DNA of 64,000 nucleotides, taken from the NCBI GenBank assembly GCA_020632995.1, contig JACKEN010000003.1, forward strand, positions 496,001 to 560,000. Reading direction: 5' to 3'. Position 1 is the stretch's first letter, and each line of letters opens with the position of its first letter. A model generated the notes under the pieces. It was not told the origin of the DNA, did no database searches, and saw nothing but the letters and a program-made list of their open reading frames with translations. The stretch comes from Deltaproteobacteria bacterium. GTDB taxonomy: Bacteria; Myxococcota; Kuafuiibacteriia; Kuafuiibacteriales; Kuafuiibacteriaceae. The position numbers and the translations under genes are program-made. Below, piece after piece: positions 1-8,161 of this stretch.

Positions 1-10
1 GGGGGCGGGG

Positions 11-2185
11 TCACGGCGCCTCGACCACCTCGAAGAGGCGATCCAACAGGCTCGTGGCCGCCTCCCCGATCACCGTGCCGGGGCCGTAGATGGCCGCGGC
101 GCCGGCCGCGTACAGGGCCTCGTAGTCCTGGGGCGGCACCACCCCGCCCACCACGATCATGATGTCGGGGCGGCCGAGGGCGTCGAGGTGCTTGCGCAGC
201 TCAGGCACCAGGGTGAGGTGACCGGCGGCAAGGGAGCTTGCGCCGACCACGTGCACGTCGTTCTCCACCGCCTGGCGCGCGGTCTCCTCCGGGGTCTGGA
301 AGAGCGGCCCGATGTCGACGTCGAAGCCGAGGTCGGCGAACGCGGTGGCGATGACCTTCTGGCCCCGGTCGTGGCCGTCCTGGCCCATCTTGGCGATCAG
401 GATGCGGGGGCGCCGGCCCTCGTGGGCCTCGAACGCCTTCACGCGCTCCAACACGTTCGTCACCACCTGCGAGCTCGCACCCACCTCTTGAGTGTACACC
501 CCGGCGATGCTCCGGATCTTGGCCTCGTGCCGGCCCCAGACCTTCTCGAGGGCGGAGCTGATCTCGCCCACCGAGGCCCGGGCCCGCGCCGCGTCCACCG
601 CCAACGCCAGCAGGTTCCCCTCGCCCGTCTCGGCGGAGCGGGTGAGGGCCTCGAGGGTGCGCTGGGTGACCGCCTCGTCGCGCTCCGCCCGCAGGCGCTC
701 GAGGCGCGCGATCTGGCCGGCCCGCACCGCGCTGTTGTCGACCTTCAGGACCTCCAGCGCCTCCTCCTGCGCGACCTTGAACTTGTTCACCCCCACCACC
801 GTCTGGCGCCCGCTGTCGATGCGGGCCTGGGTGCGGGCCGCCGCCTCCTCGATGCGCATCTTCGGGATGCCGGCCTCGATCGCCTTGGCCATCCCGCCCT
901 CGGCCTCGACCTCCTGGATGTGCCTCCAGGCCGCCATCGCGAGGTCCCGGGTGAGGCGCTCGACGTAGTAGCTCCCGCCCCAGGGGTCGATGACCTCGGT
1001 GGTGCCCGACTCCTGCTGCAAGAAGAGCTGCGTGTTGCGGGCGATGCGGGCCGAGAAGTCGGTGGGCAGGGCCAGCGCCTCGTCCAGCGCGTTGGTGTGC
1101 AGCGACTGGGTGTGCCCCTGGGTGGCGGCCATCGCCTCCACGCAGGTCCGGGCCACGTTGTTGAAGACGTCCTGCGCGGTGAGGCTCCAGCCCGAGGTCT
1201 GGCAGTGGGTGCGCAGCGACATGCTCTTGTCGCTCTTCGGGCTGAAGCCCTTGATGAGCTTCGCCCATAGGAGGCGCGCCGCCCGCAGCTTCGCCACCTC
1301 CATGAAGAAGTTCATGCCCACCGCCCAGAAGAACGAGAGGCGCGGCGCGAACGCGTCGACGTCGAGGCCGGCCGCGATCCCCGCCCGCACGTACTCGACC
1401 CCGTCGGCCAGGGTGTAGCCGAGCTCGAGGTCGGCCGTCGCGCCCGCCTCCTGCATGTGGTAGCCGCTGATCGAGATGCTGTTGAAGCGCGGCATGTTCT
1501 TCGACGTGAAGGCGAAGATGTCGCTGATGATCCGCATGCTGGGTTGCGGCGGATAGATGTACGTGTTCCGGACCATGAACTCCTTGAGGATGTCGTTCTG
1601 GATGGTCCCGGCCAGCTTCTCGGGCGGCACGCCCTGCTCCTCGGCCGCCACGATGTACAAGGCCATGATCGGCAGCACCGCGCCGTTCATGGTCATCGAC
1701 ACGCTCATCTCGTCGAGGGGGATGCCCTCGAAGAGCACCCGCATGTCGTAGATGCTGTCGATCGCCACCCCGGCCATCCCCACGTCGCCCGCCACCCGCG
1801 GGTGGTCGGAGTCGTAGCCTCGGTGGGTGGCGAGGTCGAAGGCCACCGAGAGGCCCTTCTGCCCCGCGGCCAGGTTGCGCCGGTAGAACGCGTTCGACGC
1901 CTCGGCGGTGGAGAAGCCCGCGTACTGCCGGACCGTCCACGGCCGCACCGTGTACATGGTGGGGTAGGGCCCGCGCAGGAACGGGGGCAGCCCGGGCACG
2001 GTCTCGAGGTGGTCCACCCCCGCCAGGTCCGCTGCGGTGTAGAGCGGCGCGATCGCGATGCCCTCGGGGCTCACCCCCGGCGCCTCGCCCCCCGCCGCCT
2101 CGAAGCCCGCCCGCCACGCGCCGAGGTCGCCCGCGCTGGTCGACTCGCCCTCGTAGGGCACCTTGGTGAAGTCCACGTCGCTCAT
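11..2185 (-). CDS. mutB: methylmalonyl-CoA mutase, large (catalytic) subunit
   Basis: This enzyme interconverts methylmalonyl-CoA and succinyl-CoA with adenosylcobalamin, linking propionyl-CoA, odd-chain fat and branched amino acid breakdown to the TCA cycle in the cytoplasm. The 724-residue product has the usual full length. The N-terminal TIM barrel carries conserved blocks such as GQKGLSVAFDLATHRGYDSD. The C-terminal B12 domain has the cobalt-ligand motif DGHDRG at about residues 603-608 and later SSLAAGHL and GGVVPPQDY. I chose the ATG at 2185 rather than the GTG at 2191 because it forms an ATGA overlap with the stop of mutA, which implies translational coupling. No meaB chaperone or epimerase gene lies next to it in this window. 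Confidence 0.97.
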   Translation of the reverse strand: MSDVDFTKVPYEGESTSAGDLGAWRAGFEAAGGEAPGVSPEGIAIAPLYTAADLAGVDHLETVPGLPPFLRGPYPTMYTVRPWTVRQYAGFSTAEASNAFYRRNLAAGQKGLSVAFDLATHRGYDSDHPRVAGDVGMAGVAIDSIYDMRVLFEGIPLDEMSVSMTMNGAVLPIMALYIVAAEEQGVPPEKLAGTIQNDILKEFMVRNTYIYPPQPSMRIISDIFAFTSKNMPRFNSISISGYHMQEAGATADLELGYTLADGVEYVRAGIAAGLDVDAFAPRLSFFWAVGMNFFMEVAKLRAARLLWAKLIKGFSPKSDKSMSLRTHCQTSGWSLTAQDVFNNVARTCVEAMAATQGHTQSLHTNALDEALALPTDFSARIARNTQLFLQQESGTTEVIDPWGGSYYVERLTRDLAMAAWRHIQEVEAEGGMAKAIEAGIPKMRIEEAAARTQARIDSGRQTVVGVNKFKVAQEEALEVLKVDNSAVRAGQIARLERLRAERDEAVTQRTLEALTRSAETGEGNLLALAVDAARARASVGEISSALEKVWGRHEAKIRSIAGVYTQEVGASSQVVTNVLERVKAFEAHEGRRPRILIAKMGQDGHDRGQKVIATAFADLGFDVDIGPLFQTPEETARQAVENDVHVVGASSLAAGHLTLVPELRKHLDALGRPDIMIVVGGVVPPQDYEALYAAGAAAIYGPGTVIGEAATSLLDRLFEVVEAP

Positions 2186-4236
2186 GACCACGCTCCCACG
2201 CTCGTCAACACCGCCTGCAGTACGCCCACCGCGTCGCAGCCCACGTGGACGAAGCCGTCTACTCCGGCCTCCTTGTCGGCCGCCCGGCGGTCACCGGGGT
2301 GCCCGGCCAGGTACAGCGCCGTCACCCCCGCCGCCTTCACCGCGGGGGCGTAGCGGGCCACCTCGGTGGCGTACAGCTCGTCGCTCGAGCAGAGCACGGC
2401 CAGGGTCGCGCCGGCCGCCTTCACCGCGGCCGCCGCCGCCTCGGGGGAGGGCAGGCCGTCGTTGCCGATGGCCTCCACCCCGCCCGCCTCGAAGAAGTTC
2501 TTGGCCCAGGTGGCCCGGGCGGTGTGCTGGGCGATCGGCCCGATGTTCACGAGCAGGATCCGCGGCCGCGCCCCGTGCTGGGCGAGCGCGGCGTCGCTCG
2601 CGTCCCTGAGGGCCTCGAAGGCCGAGGCGTCCTGTCGCACCGGCAAGGCCGCCTGCGTCGTCACCGTGGTGGTGAACGCGGCCGACAGATCGGACAGCGC
2701 GGCGCCCGCGCCCGCCGCGCGCACCGCGTCGGCCACGTCAGCCGCTACGCTCACCGGCGCATCGATCATGCGCTTCGAGCAGCCCTGCTGAGCCGCCGCG
2801 AGGTCCGCCGCCTCGGGCTCCACCTTCGCCTCGCCCAGGTTCGGGAACTCGCTCACCCCGGTGACGGGCAGCTTGCGAGTGGCGAGGTCGCCGGCCCGCC
2901 GGGCCCAGGCCTCGTCGATGCGGGCGGCGATGAAGCCGGAGCTCAGCGCCGCCGCCACCCCGCCCGCCCCCTCGATCGCCTGGAGCTCGGCCCAGGCCGC
3001 CCGGGCGAGGGCGTCGGTGTGGCGCTCCACGAACCAGGCCCCGCCCGCGGGGTCGCGCACGAGGCCCACCCCGCTCTCTTCCTGCAGGATGACCTGCGTG
3101 TTCTTGGCCATCCGGCGCCCGAAGTCGGTGGGCAGGCCCAGGGCCTCGTCGAAGGGGGCGAGCTCGACCGTCTCGGCCCCGCCCACCGCGCCCGCGAAGC
3201 CGGCCGCGGTGGCCCGGAGCATGTTCACCCACGGATCCCGCCGGGTCAGGGCGCGCCGCGCGCTCCGCCCGTGCACCGCGGCGCCGCGGGCCTCGGCCGG
3301 CACCCCGAGGGCCTCGGTGAGCCGGGCCCACAGGCGCCGGGCCGCGCGCAGCTTGGCGACCTCGTCGAAGACCCGGGGCCCGAGGCTGAAGGTGAGCTCG
3401 ACCTTGCTCGCCGCGACCGCGAAGGGCAGGCCAGCCTGCGCCATGGCCCGCAGGTAGGCGAGGCCGGTGGCCAGGGCCATGCCGAGCTCCTGGGCCGGGG
3501 TGGCGCCCGCGTCCACGTACGCGCCCGCGTCCACGTGGGCCACCCGCACCCTCGGCCACGCGGCGTGGGCGTGGGCGGCGAGGCGCCCCAGCTGGGCCAG
3601 GGCCTCCTCGGCCGAGGTGAAGAGGCGCCCGTCGGTGGCCAACGCACCCAGGGGGTCCGCCCCCAGGCTCCCGACGTGGGTCGCGGGATCCCGGCCGCGG
3701 GCCTGCCAGAGCGCCATCATCAGGGCCGCCGCCCCCATGAAGGCGGGGCCAGCGTCGAGGCGGACCGGGGCGAGATCCTCGCGCACCTCGTGCAAGGCGA
3801 CCTGCAGATCCGCCAGGCCGTGGATCGCGGCGCCGCCGACGCCCACGCGAGCGGGGGCCAGGCGCACCTCGTCGCCGTGTCGGGCTGCGGCGTCGAGGAC
3901 CACCGTGGCCTGGTTGACCCCGCCCTCGAGGTCAAGGAGCAGGGCAGCTTGCACCCGCTCGGGGGTCGCGTACGCGTAGCGCTGCCGGATCGCCCACCCA
4001 CCGGGGTGGGGCGCGGCGGCGCGGGCCCCCCGGGTGAAGGGGGCTTGCCCGGGCAGGCCGGGGTCGACGCCGGCGTCGGCCGCGGTGTACAGCGGCGCCA
4101 CCGGGAGGTCGTCGTAGGTCCGCCGGGTCAGCTTCGCCAGGGGCTTGCCCTTGAGGGCGGCCTCCGCGACCCGGGCCCAATCCGAGGCGTCCCTCGCCGG
4201 GAAGTCCGCGGCCAGGGGCAGGTCGTCGTCGCGCAT
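2182..4236 (-). CDS. mutA: methylmalonyl-CoA mutase, small (non-catalytic) subunit
   Basis: This is the beta subunit of the heterodimeric methylmalonyl-CoA mutase. The 684-residue product shares the family architecture of a barrel followed by a Rossmann-like domain. The cobalamin-binding DxHxxG motif is missing: the equivalent stretch reads RPRILLVNIGPIAQHTARA. This is the known hallmark of MutA, which stabilises the complex but does not bind B12. Barrel motifs such as TDFGRRMAKNTQVILQEESG are conserved. The gene overlaps mutB by four bases and starts 45 bases after the upstream DUF4097 gene on the same strand. No B12 riboswitch was recognised upstream. Confidence 0.95.
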   Translation of the reverse strand: MRDDDLPLAADFPARDASDWARVAEAALKGKPLAKLTRRTYDDLPVAPLYTAADAGVDPGLPGQAPFTRGARAAAPHPGGWAIRQRYAYATPERVQAALLLDLEGGVNQATVVLDAAARHGDEVRLAPARVGVGGAAIHGLADLQVALHEVREDLAPVRLDAGPAFMGAAALMMALWQARGRDPATHVGSLGADPLGALATDGRLFTSAEEALAQLGRLAAHAHAAWPRVRVAHVDAGAYVDAGATPAQELGMALATGLAYLRAMAQAGLPFAVAASKVELTFSLGPRVFDEVAKLRAARRLWARLTEALGVPAEARGAAVHGRSARRALTRRDPWVNMLRATAAGFAGAVGGAETVELAPFDEALGLPTDFGRRMAKNTQVILQEESGVGLVRDPAGGAWFVERHTDALARAAWAELQAIEGAGGVAAALSSGFIAARIDEAWARRAGDLATRKLPVTGVSEFPNLGEAKVEPEAADLAAAQQGCSKRMIDAPVSVAADVADAVRAAGAGAALSDLSAAFTTTVTTQAALPVRQDASAFEALRDASDAALAQHGARPRILLVNIGPIAQHTARATWAKNFFEAGGVEAIGNDGLPSPEAAAAAVKAAGATLAVLCSSDELYATEVARYAPAVKAAGVTALYLAGHPGDRRAADKEAGVDGFVHVGCDAVGVLQAVLTSVGAWS

Positions 4237-4281
4237 GGCCCCGGCATATCACGCGGGGCGCTCGGTCGGGAGCGCGGAGTG

Positions 4282-5334
4282 TCAGTGCCCGTCCCGCACC
4301 GCGAGCTTGCCGCTGAAGTTCTCCATGCGACACCGGGGCCCGCCCTCCCCCCGGGCGAACACCGCGCGCTTCTCCATCGCCTTGCTGGAGCGCTGGATCT
4401 CCGGCAGGTCAGATTGCAGCGAGCCGGTGGCGCTCTGGAGCTCGAAGTGGCCGGGGCTGCCCGGCGGCACCGTCAGCACGATCTGCCCGGAGTAGCCGTT
4501 GAGCTGGCACGAGGCGCTGTCCGCGATGGCCCCCGTCACCTTCACCTGGCCGGAGACGGTGCCGACCTCGAGCGCGTTCAGGGTGCCTACATCGACCTCG
4601 GCGCTGCCGGACACCGTGTTCAGCTTCACCCGACCCGACTCCGCGGTCACCGTCACCTTGCCGCTGACGCTGTCGAGCTCGAGGTCGAGGTCGGTGGTGG
4701 CCACCACCTCGACCCGCCCGCTCACCGCCCGGATCTCCTGGCGCCCGCGCACCGCCCGCGACGAGATGTCGCCGCTGACGCCCTCGGTCTCGAGGCCCCC
4801 CACCCCCTCGACGTCCATGTCGAGGGACAGGCCCTTGAGCTCCACCCGGCTCCCGGCCGGGACCACCATGTCGAGCTCGCCCCCCGCCGCCATGGGGGTC
4901 TCCGAAGAGACCTCGAGCCGGGTGGTGTCGCCGCTCGTCTTACCCTCGAAGTGCGCGCCCCGCTTGAGCTTCCCGGTGACGCGGACCTCGGCCTTGTCGG
5001 TGCCCACCACCCGCACCTTGCCGGTCCACATCTCCAGGCGCACCGCGCCGGTGGGGCTGGCGTCGCTGATGAACTCCACCATCTCGACCTTGCCGGAGGC
5101 GCCGCGTGCGAGCTTCGGCAGCCCTGGGAGGTCCGGGAGCTCGGGGGGCTCCGGCGGCTCGGGGGGCTCCGGCGGCTCCGGTGGTTCCGGGATGTGCAGG
5201 TCGTCCGAGTCGATGTGGATCACCACCGACTTCCGGTTCTGCAGGATCTCCTTGGCGTACCGCGGCAGGTAGACCGCCGCCGTGCCCACCGCCGCCCCCA
5301 GCATGGACAGGACCATGTATCCTCGTGCTTCCAT
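4282..5334 (-). CDS. DUF4097-type membrane-anchored beta-repeat protein
   Basis: The 350-residue protein begins with a membrane-spanning or signal-anchor stretch (VLSMLGAAVGTAAVYL), then an acidic spacer with a run of PEP repeats (about residues 45-70). A long DUF4097-like domain follows, made of short beta repeats with a recurring SG-V pattern (for example VSGKVTVTAESGRVKLNTVSG). Such domains are predicted right-handed beta-helices outside the cytoplasm; their biochemical role is unknown. The frame is open upstream to 5457, but the ATG at 5334 or at 5316 is the likely start; the latter has a GAGG ribosome site about 5 bases ahead. It is divergent from the sigma factor operon, which encodes a second DUF4097 protein, and a mirrored ECF-like promoter lies between them. 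Confidence 0.8.
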   Translation of the reverse strand: MEARGYMVLSMLGAAVGTAAVYLPRYAKEILQNRKSVVIHIDSDDLHIPEPPEPPEPPEPPEPPELPDLPGLPKLARGASGKVEMVEFISDASPTGAVRLEMWTGKVRVVGTDKAEVRVTGKLKRGAHFEGKTSGDTTRLEVSSETPMAAGGELDMVVPAGSRVELKGLSLDMDVEGVGGLETEGVSGDISSRAVRGRQEIRAVSGRVEVVATTDLDLELDSVSGKVTVTAESGRVKLNTVSGSAEVDVGTLNALEVGTVSGQVKVTGAIADSASCQLNGYSGQIVLTVPPGSPGHFELQSATGSLQSDLPEIQRSSKAMEKRAVFARGEGGPRCRMENFSGKLAVRDGH

Positions 5335-5341
5335 CGGCCCC

Positions 5342-5415
5342 TGAGACCCGGGGGTGGCCGCGCGGGTTGCCCGAAAAAGTTCCAGGCAACCCGCGGGCCC
5401 ACACCCGGGTCCAAA
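5342..5415. promoter_or_regulatory. mirrored divergent ECF-type promoters within an inverted repeat
   Basis: Eleven-base perfect arms (CGCGGGTTGCC, 5361-5371; GGCAACCCGCG, 5385-5395) flank a 13-base loop. Each arm contains GGCAACC reading outward. Exactly 17 bases downstream of it lies GTCCAA on the plus strand (5409-5414) and GTCTCA on the minus strand (5347-5342). These resemble the -35 and -10 elements recognised by RpoE-like ECF factors (GGAACTT and GTCTAA). The plus promoter would start just before the SD of the sigma gene. The minus promoter would start at or next to 5334, which would leave the DUF4097 message leaderless or very short. Function is inferred. Confidence 0.5.
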
Positions 5416-5434
5416 GGCCGACCATGGAGGTGCG

Positions 5435-5980
5435 TTGAGCGCGGTCGATCCCGACACCGAGCTCGTGAGCCGCGCCCGAGAGGGCGACGAGCGGGCGATG
5501 GAGCGCCTTTATCGGCGCCACTCGGACGTGATCTACGCGTACGCCCTCCGGGTCACCGCCCACGCGGATGCGGCGGAGGATGTGGTGCAAGAGACGTTCG
5601 TACGAGCCTTTCGCGGTCTGCCCAGCTTCGAGGGCCGGTCTACCTTCCGGACCTGGCTCTTCTCGATCGCGATGAACCGCGCCCGCACCGCCCTGAAGCG
5701 GGGCGCCAACCGCAGGGAGGCCCCGCTCTCGGATCGGGTCGCGGCGCCCGAGGCCCCGCCGGACGGCGGCTGGGTGCGGCGGCAGCTCACCGACGCCCTC
5801 GCCAGCCTCCCCGAGGGCTACCGCGAGGTGGTGGTGCTCCACGACGTCCTCGAGCTGGAGCACCAGGAGATCGCCGAGCTGCGCAAGTGTTCGGTGGGGA
5901 CCTCCAAGAGCCAGCTGCACAAGGCGCGGGCCCGACTTCGGACCCTGCTCGCGCCCGCCATGGGAGGCCAAGATGCCTGA
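5435..5980 (+). CDS. ECF RNA polymerase sigma factor
   Basis: This is an RpoE-like alternative sigma factor of 181 residues. Region 2 is clear (AEDVVQETFVRAFRGLPSFEGRSTFRTWLFSIAMNRAR), followed by a short linker. Region 4 is also clear (LPEGYREVVVLHDVLELEHQEIAEL with the helix-turn-helix CSVGTSKSQLHKARARL). I chose the TTG at 5435 because GGAGG lies four bases upstream and the family normally starts near the DTELVSRAREGDERA motif; a more upstream ATG would run into the inverted repeat. The 3' end overlaps the anti-sigma gene by eight bases. It probably drives its own operon and the divergent DUF4097 gene. Confidence 0.9.
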   Translation: MSAVDPDTELVSRAREGDERAMERLYRRHSDVIYAYALRVTAHADAAEDVVQETFVRAFRGLPSFEGRSTFRTWLFSIAMNRARTALKRGANRREAPLSDRVAAPEAPPDGGWVRRQLTDALASLPEGYREVVVLHDVLELEHQEIAELRKCSVGTSKSQLHKARARLRTLLAPAMGGQDA

Positions 5981-6644
5981 CTTCGACGACGAGCTCCTCT
6001 CCGCCTACGTGGACGGGGACCTGGACGAGGCCGAGCGGGCCGAGGTGGAGGCCGCGCTGGCCGCCGACCCCGTCCTCGCGGCCCGCCGGGAGGAGCTGCT
6101 GACCCTCAAGACCCTCGCCCGTGAGGCCGGTCCGGTGACCCTGCGCCGGGACCTGTGGCCCGAGATCCGCGCTGCGGTGGCGCGACGCCCGCCGTGGTGG
6201 GCCGCGGCGTGGGAGGCCCTGCGCCAGCCCGCCCTCGCCTGGACCGGGACCGCCGCCGCGTGCGCGGTGCTGGTGCTGGTGGTGGGCCAGGCGCTGCTCG
6301 CCCCCGAGCCCGCGGCGGTCGAGGCGCCGGCCGCGGTCGCCAAGGCCCCCGCCCCCGCGCCGGAGGGCGACGTCGAGGCGGCCCGCGCGGCGTACCTCGC
6401 CGCCATCCAGCGGCTCGCCCAGACCGCGGAGTCCGAGTCGGCCCGGCTGCCCCCCAAAGTGCAGGAGAAGTTGCGTTCGAGCCTCGCCCAGGTGGACGCG
6501 GCGATCGATGAGTGCGAGCGGGCGCTGGCCGCCGCCCCCGGTGACCCGGTGGGCCACGAGGCGCTGCTCGCCTTGTATGACAAGAAGATCCGCGTGCTCC
6601 GCGCCGCCATCCGGACCGCATCGGAGCAGGGGGTGGGATCATGA
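5973..6644 (+). CDS. anti-sigma factor, single-pass membrane protein
   Basis: The 223-residue protein opens with the helical signature seen in many anti-sigma domains (FDDELLSAYVDGDLDEAERAEVEAAL), but it lacks the His-Cys-Cys zinc motif. One membrane helix follows at about residues 90-110 (WTGTAAACAVLVLVVGQALL). An Ala/Pro linker then leads to a long helical extracytoplasmic region (about 130-215). The gene overlaps the sigma gene by eight bases and forms an ATGA overlap with the next DUF4097 gene. It is therefore assigned as the cognate membrane anti-sigma factor by position and topology, not by a strong family match. A periplasmic signal probably acts on the C-terminal helices. Confidence 0.75.
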   Translation: MPDFDDELLSAYVDGDLDEAERAEVEAALAADPVLAARREELLTLKTLAREAGPVTLRRDLWPEIRAAVARRPPWWAAAWEALRQPALAWTGTAAACAVLVLVVGQALLAPEPAAVEAPAAVAKAPAPAPEGDVEAARAAYLAAIQRLAQTAESESARLPPKVQEKLRSSLAQVDAAIDECERALAAAPGDPVGHEALLALYDKKIRVLRAAIRTASEQGVGS

Positions 6645-7536
6645 TCGTTCGAGCAACGGGCAAGCAGAGCGCGCAGCCGGGCGAAGCCCGGCGGAGAGGG
6701 GTGGGACGGCTCCGCCGGCCCGGGACCCCAGGACTGCTACTTGCAGCCCTGGGGTTGCTGGTGGCGCGGCCCGCCGCGGGCGAGGAGCGCACCGTGCCGA
6801 CCCAGGGGATCGTCTCGGTGGAGATCCGCAGCCGGAGCGGAGACATCCGGGTGTACAAGGGCGACGACCCCGCGCACATCTCCACCTGGGGGGACCAGGT
6901 GAAGGTGGAGGTGCAGGGCACCCAGCTCCTCGTCTCCAGCCACGCCGACCTCCGGCTTGAAGCTCCCCGAGGGCCTCGAGCGCCTCTCCGGTCACCGTGC
7001 GGGCCGGCGATGCCAGGGTCGAGGCGGCGCCGAAGCGCCTCCGGGTGAACTCCGCGGCGGGGGACATCGTGGTGACCGCGCCCGGGGTCGAGGAGGCCGA
7101 GGTCGAGTCCCTGGCCGGCGACGTGCGCTGGCGCACCGACGCGCGCCGCCTCGCGATCACCGCGGTGAGCGGTGAGGTGACGGTGGTGGGGGAGGTGGAG
7201 GAGGCGGACCTCACCAGCACCAACGGTGACGTCCGCATCGAGGGCGCGGTGCTCCCGCGGCGCCTCGAGGCCGGCACGGTGAGCGGCGACGTGACGATGA
7301 AGGGCGGCTTGCAGAAGGACGCCACCCTCACCGCCCGCACCATGTCGGGCGACGTGCGGCTCTCGTACCGAGGTGAGCACGGCCCGCGGGTCTACGCCCG
7401 CTCGCGCAGCGGGGTCTCGGTGGACGGCCAGGAGCTGGCCCCGGACGCGCGCCACGGGCACCCCGCGGGGGACGGCTCGGCGGAGCTGGTGGTGAGCACC
7501 TTCTCGGGCAGCGTGCGGGTGCGGCCGCTGGACTGA
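6641..7536 (+). CDS. exported DUF4097-type beta-repeat protein (two frame breaks)
   Basis: The third gene of the sigma operon starts by ATGA overlap with the anti-sigma gene. The N-terminus has a positively charged region and a signal peptide ending near ARPAAGEE. The rest is a DUF4097 beta-repeat domain (SRSGDIRVYKGD, NSAAGDIVVTAPG, SGEVTVVGEVEEADLTSTNGDVRIEGA). The frame breaks twice, near 6953 and 6986. Removing one base at each site gives the smooth reading HADLRLKLPEGLERLSVTV, followed by RAGDARVEAAPKRL, and a 297-residue protein. Two compensating one-base insertions within 35 bases look like sequence error, although a decayed gene is possible. It is probably related by duplication to the divergent DUF4097 gene. 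Confidence 0.75.
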
Positions 7537-7865
7537 GTGCGCTGTGCACGGGTCCAGCGATGCGCGCCGGAGCAGGTCGCGCCGAGACGCTAAGCCGCAG
7601 AGGGGGCGGAGGTTGCGGCTCCCTGGATCCTGAGCCCCGCAGCCTGACCCTTGCAGCCTGAACCCTGTCTCTGATGCCTGATGCCGCCGGTGCTACATCG
7701 ACGGGAATGTAGCGGGATTCGCGGGGGCGCCCGCTTCGACCGTGGGCGCGGTCCCAGGCTTCAGAGACAGGGTTCAGGCTCCAGGCTTTCAGAGTTCAGA
7801 GTTCAGGCTGCAGGTTCCGGCGCCCCCATGCTTCGAGCCGTCGGGCCACCGCCCCGCGTTGGGCG
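7537..7865. other. intergenic region between convergent genes
   Basis: This 329-base region separates the convergent DUF4097 and DUF2277 genes. No open frame with family-like content was seen on either strand. It is rich in the words CAGGCT, CCTGAACC and TTCAG and contains the long inverted repeat listed separately. No U-tailed terminator is visible. Confidence 0.6.
7655..7780. repeat. 20-bp perfect inverted repeat with 86-base spacer
   Basis: Bases 7655-7674 (AGCCTGAACCCTGTCTCTGA) are exactly the reverse complement of 7761-7780. Around the arms lie further imperfect CAGGCT/TTCAG words, for instance near 7641-7660 and 7781-7822. It sits between two convergent genes, so it could form a large hairpin in either transcript or be an intergenic repeat element dispersed in the genome. 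Confidence 0.7.
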
Positions 7866-8132
7866 CTAGCCGAAGCGCTGCCGGGAGCGGGCCTTGGCCT
7901 TCTCGGCCTCCTCCTCGCGGTTCTTCGGGGCCGCAGAGGTCTCGAGCGCGTCCACCAGCTTGCGGGTTGCGGCGGCGATCTCCGCCACCGCCTGCTCGAA
8001 CGCCGCCGCGTTCCGCTCGCTCGGCTTGCTGCTGCCGCTCACCTTGCGCACGTACTGCAGGGCCGCCGCGTGGACCTCGTCGTCGGTGGCGGGCGGCTCG
8101 AAGTTGAACAGGACGCGGATGTTCCGACACAT
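7866..8132 (-). CDS. DUF2277 family protein
   Basis: This is a small protein of 88 residues. The start MCRNIRVLFNFEPPATDDEV followed by HAAALQYVRKVSG is the hallmark of the DUF2277 family, whose function is unknown; family members are usually about 80-90 residues. The middle has AFEQAVAEIAAATRKLVDAL, and the tail is highly charged (EEEAEKAKARSRQRFG). The ATG at 8132 gives the conserved N-terminus, although the frame is open further upstream. It follows the VWA lipoprotein gene on the same strand after a gap of about 29 bases. Confidence 0.88.
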   Translation of the reverse strand: MCRNIRVLFNFEPPATDDEVHAAALQYVRKVSGSSKPSERNAAAFEQAVAEIAAATRKLVDALETSAAPKNREEEAEKAKARSRQRFG

Positions 8133-8161
8133 GTCGGGGCGAGGGTAGCGGGCGTCGCGGC

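Noticed and set aside
4237..4281. B12 riboswitch before mutA
   Set aside because: Only 45 bases are available and no B12-box-like sequence is visible.
2245..6102. A very long plus-strand open frame antisense to mutA and the DUF4097 gene
   Set aside because: It is a by-product of high GC codon bias: the product is Arg/Gly/His-rich without domains, and the opposite strand encodes well-known proteins.
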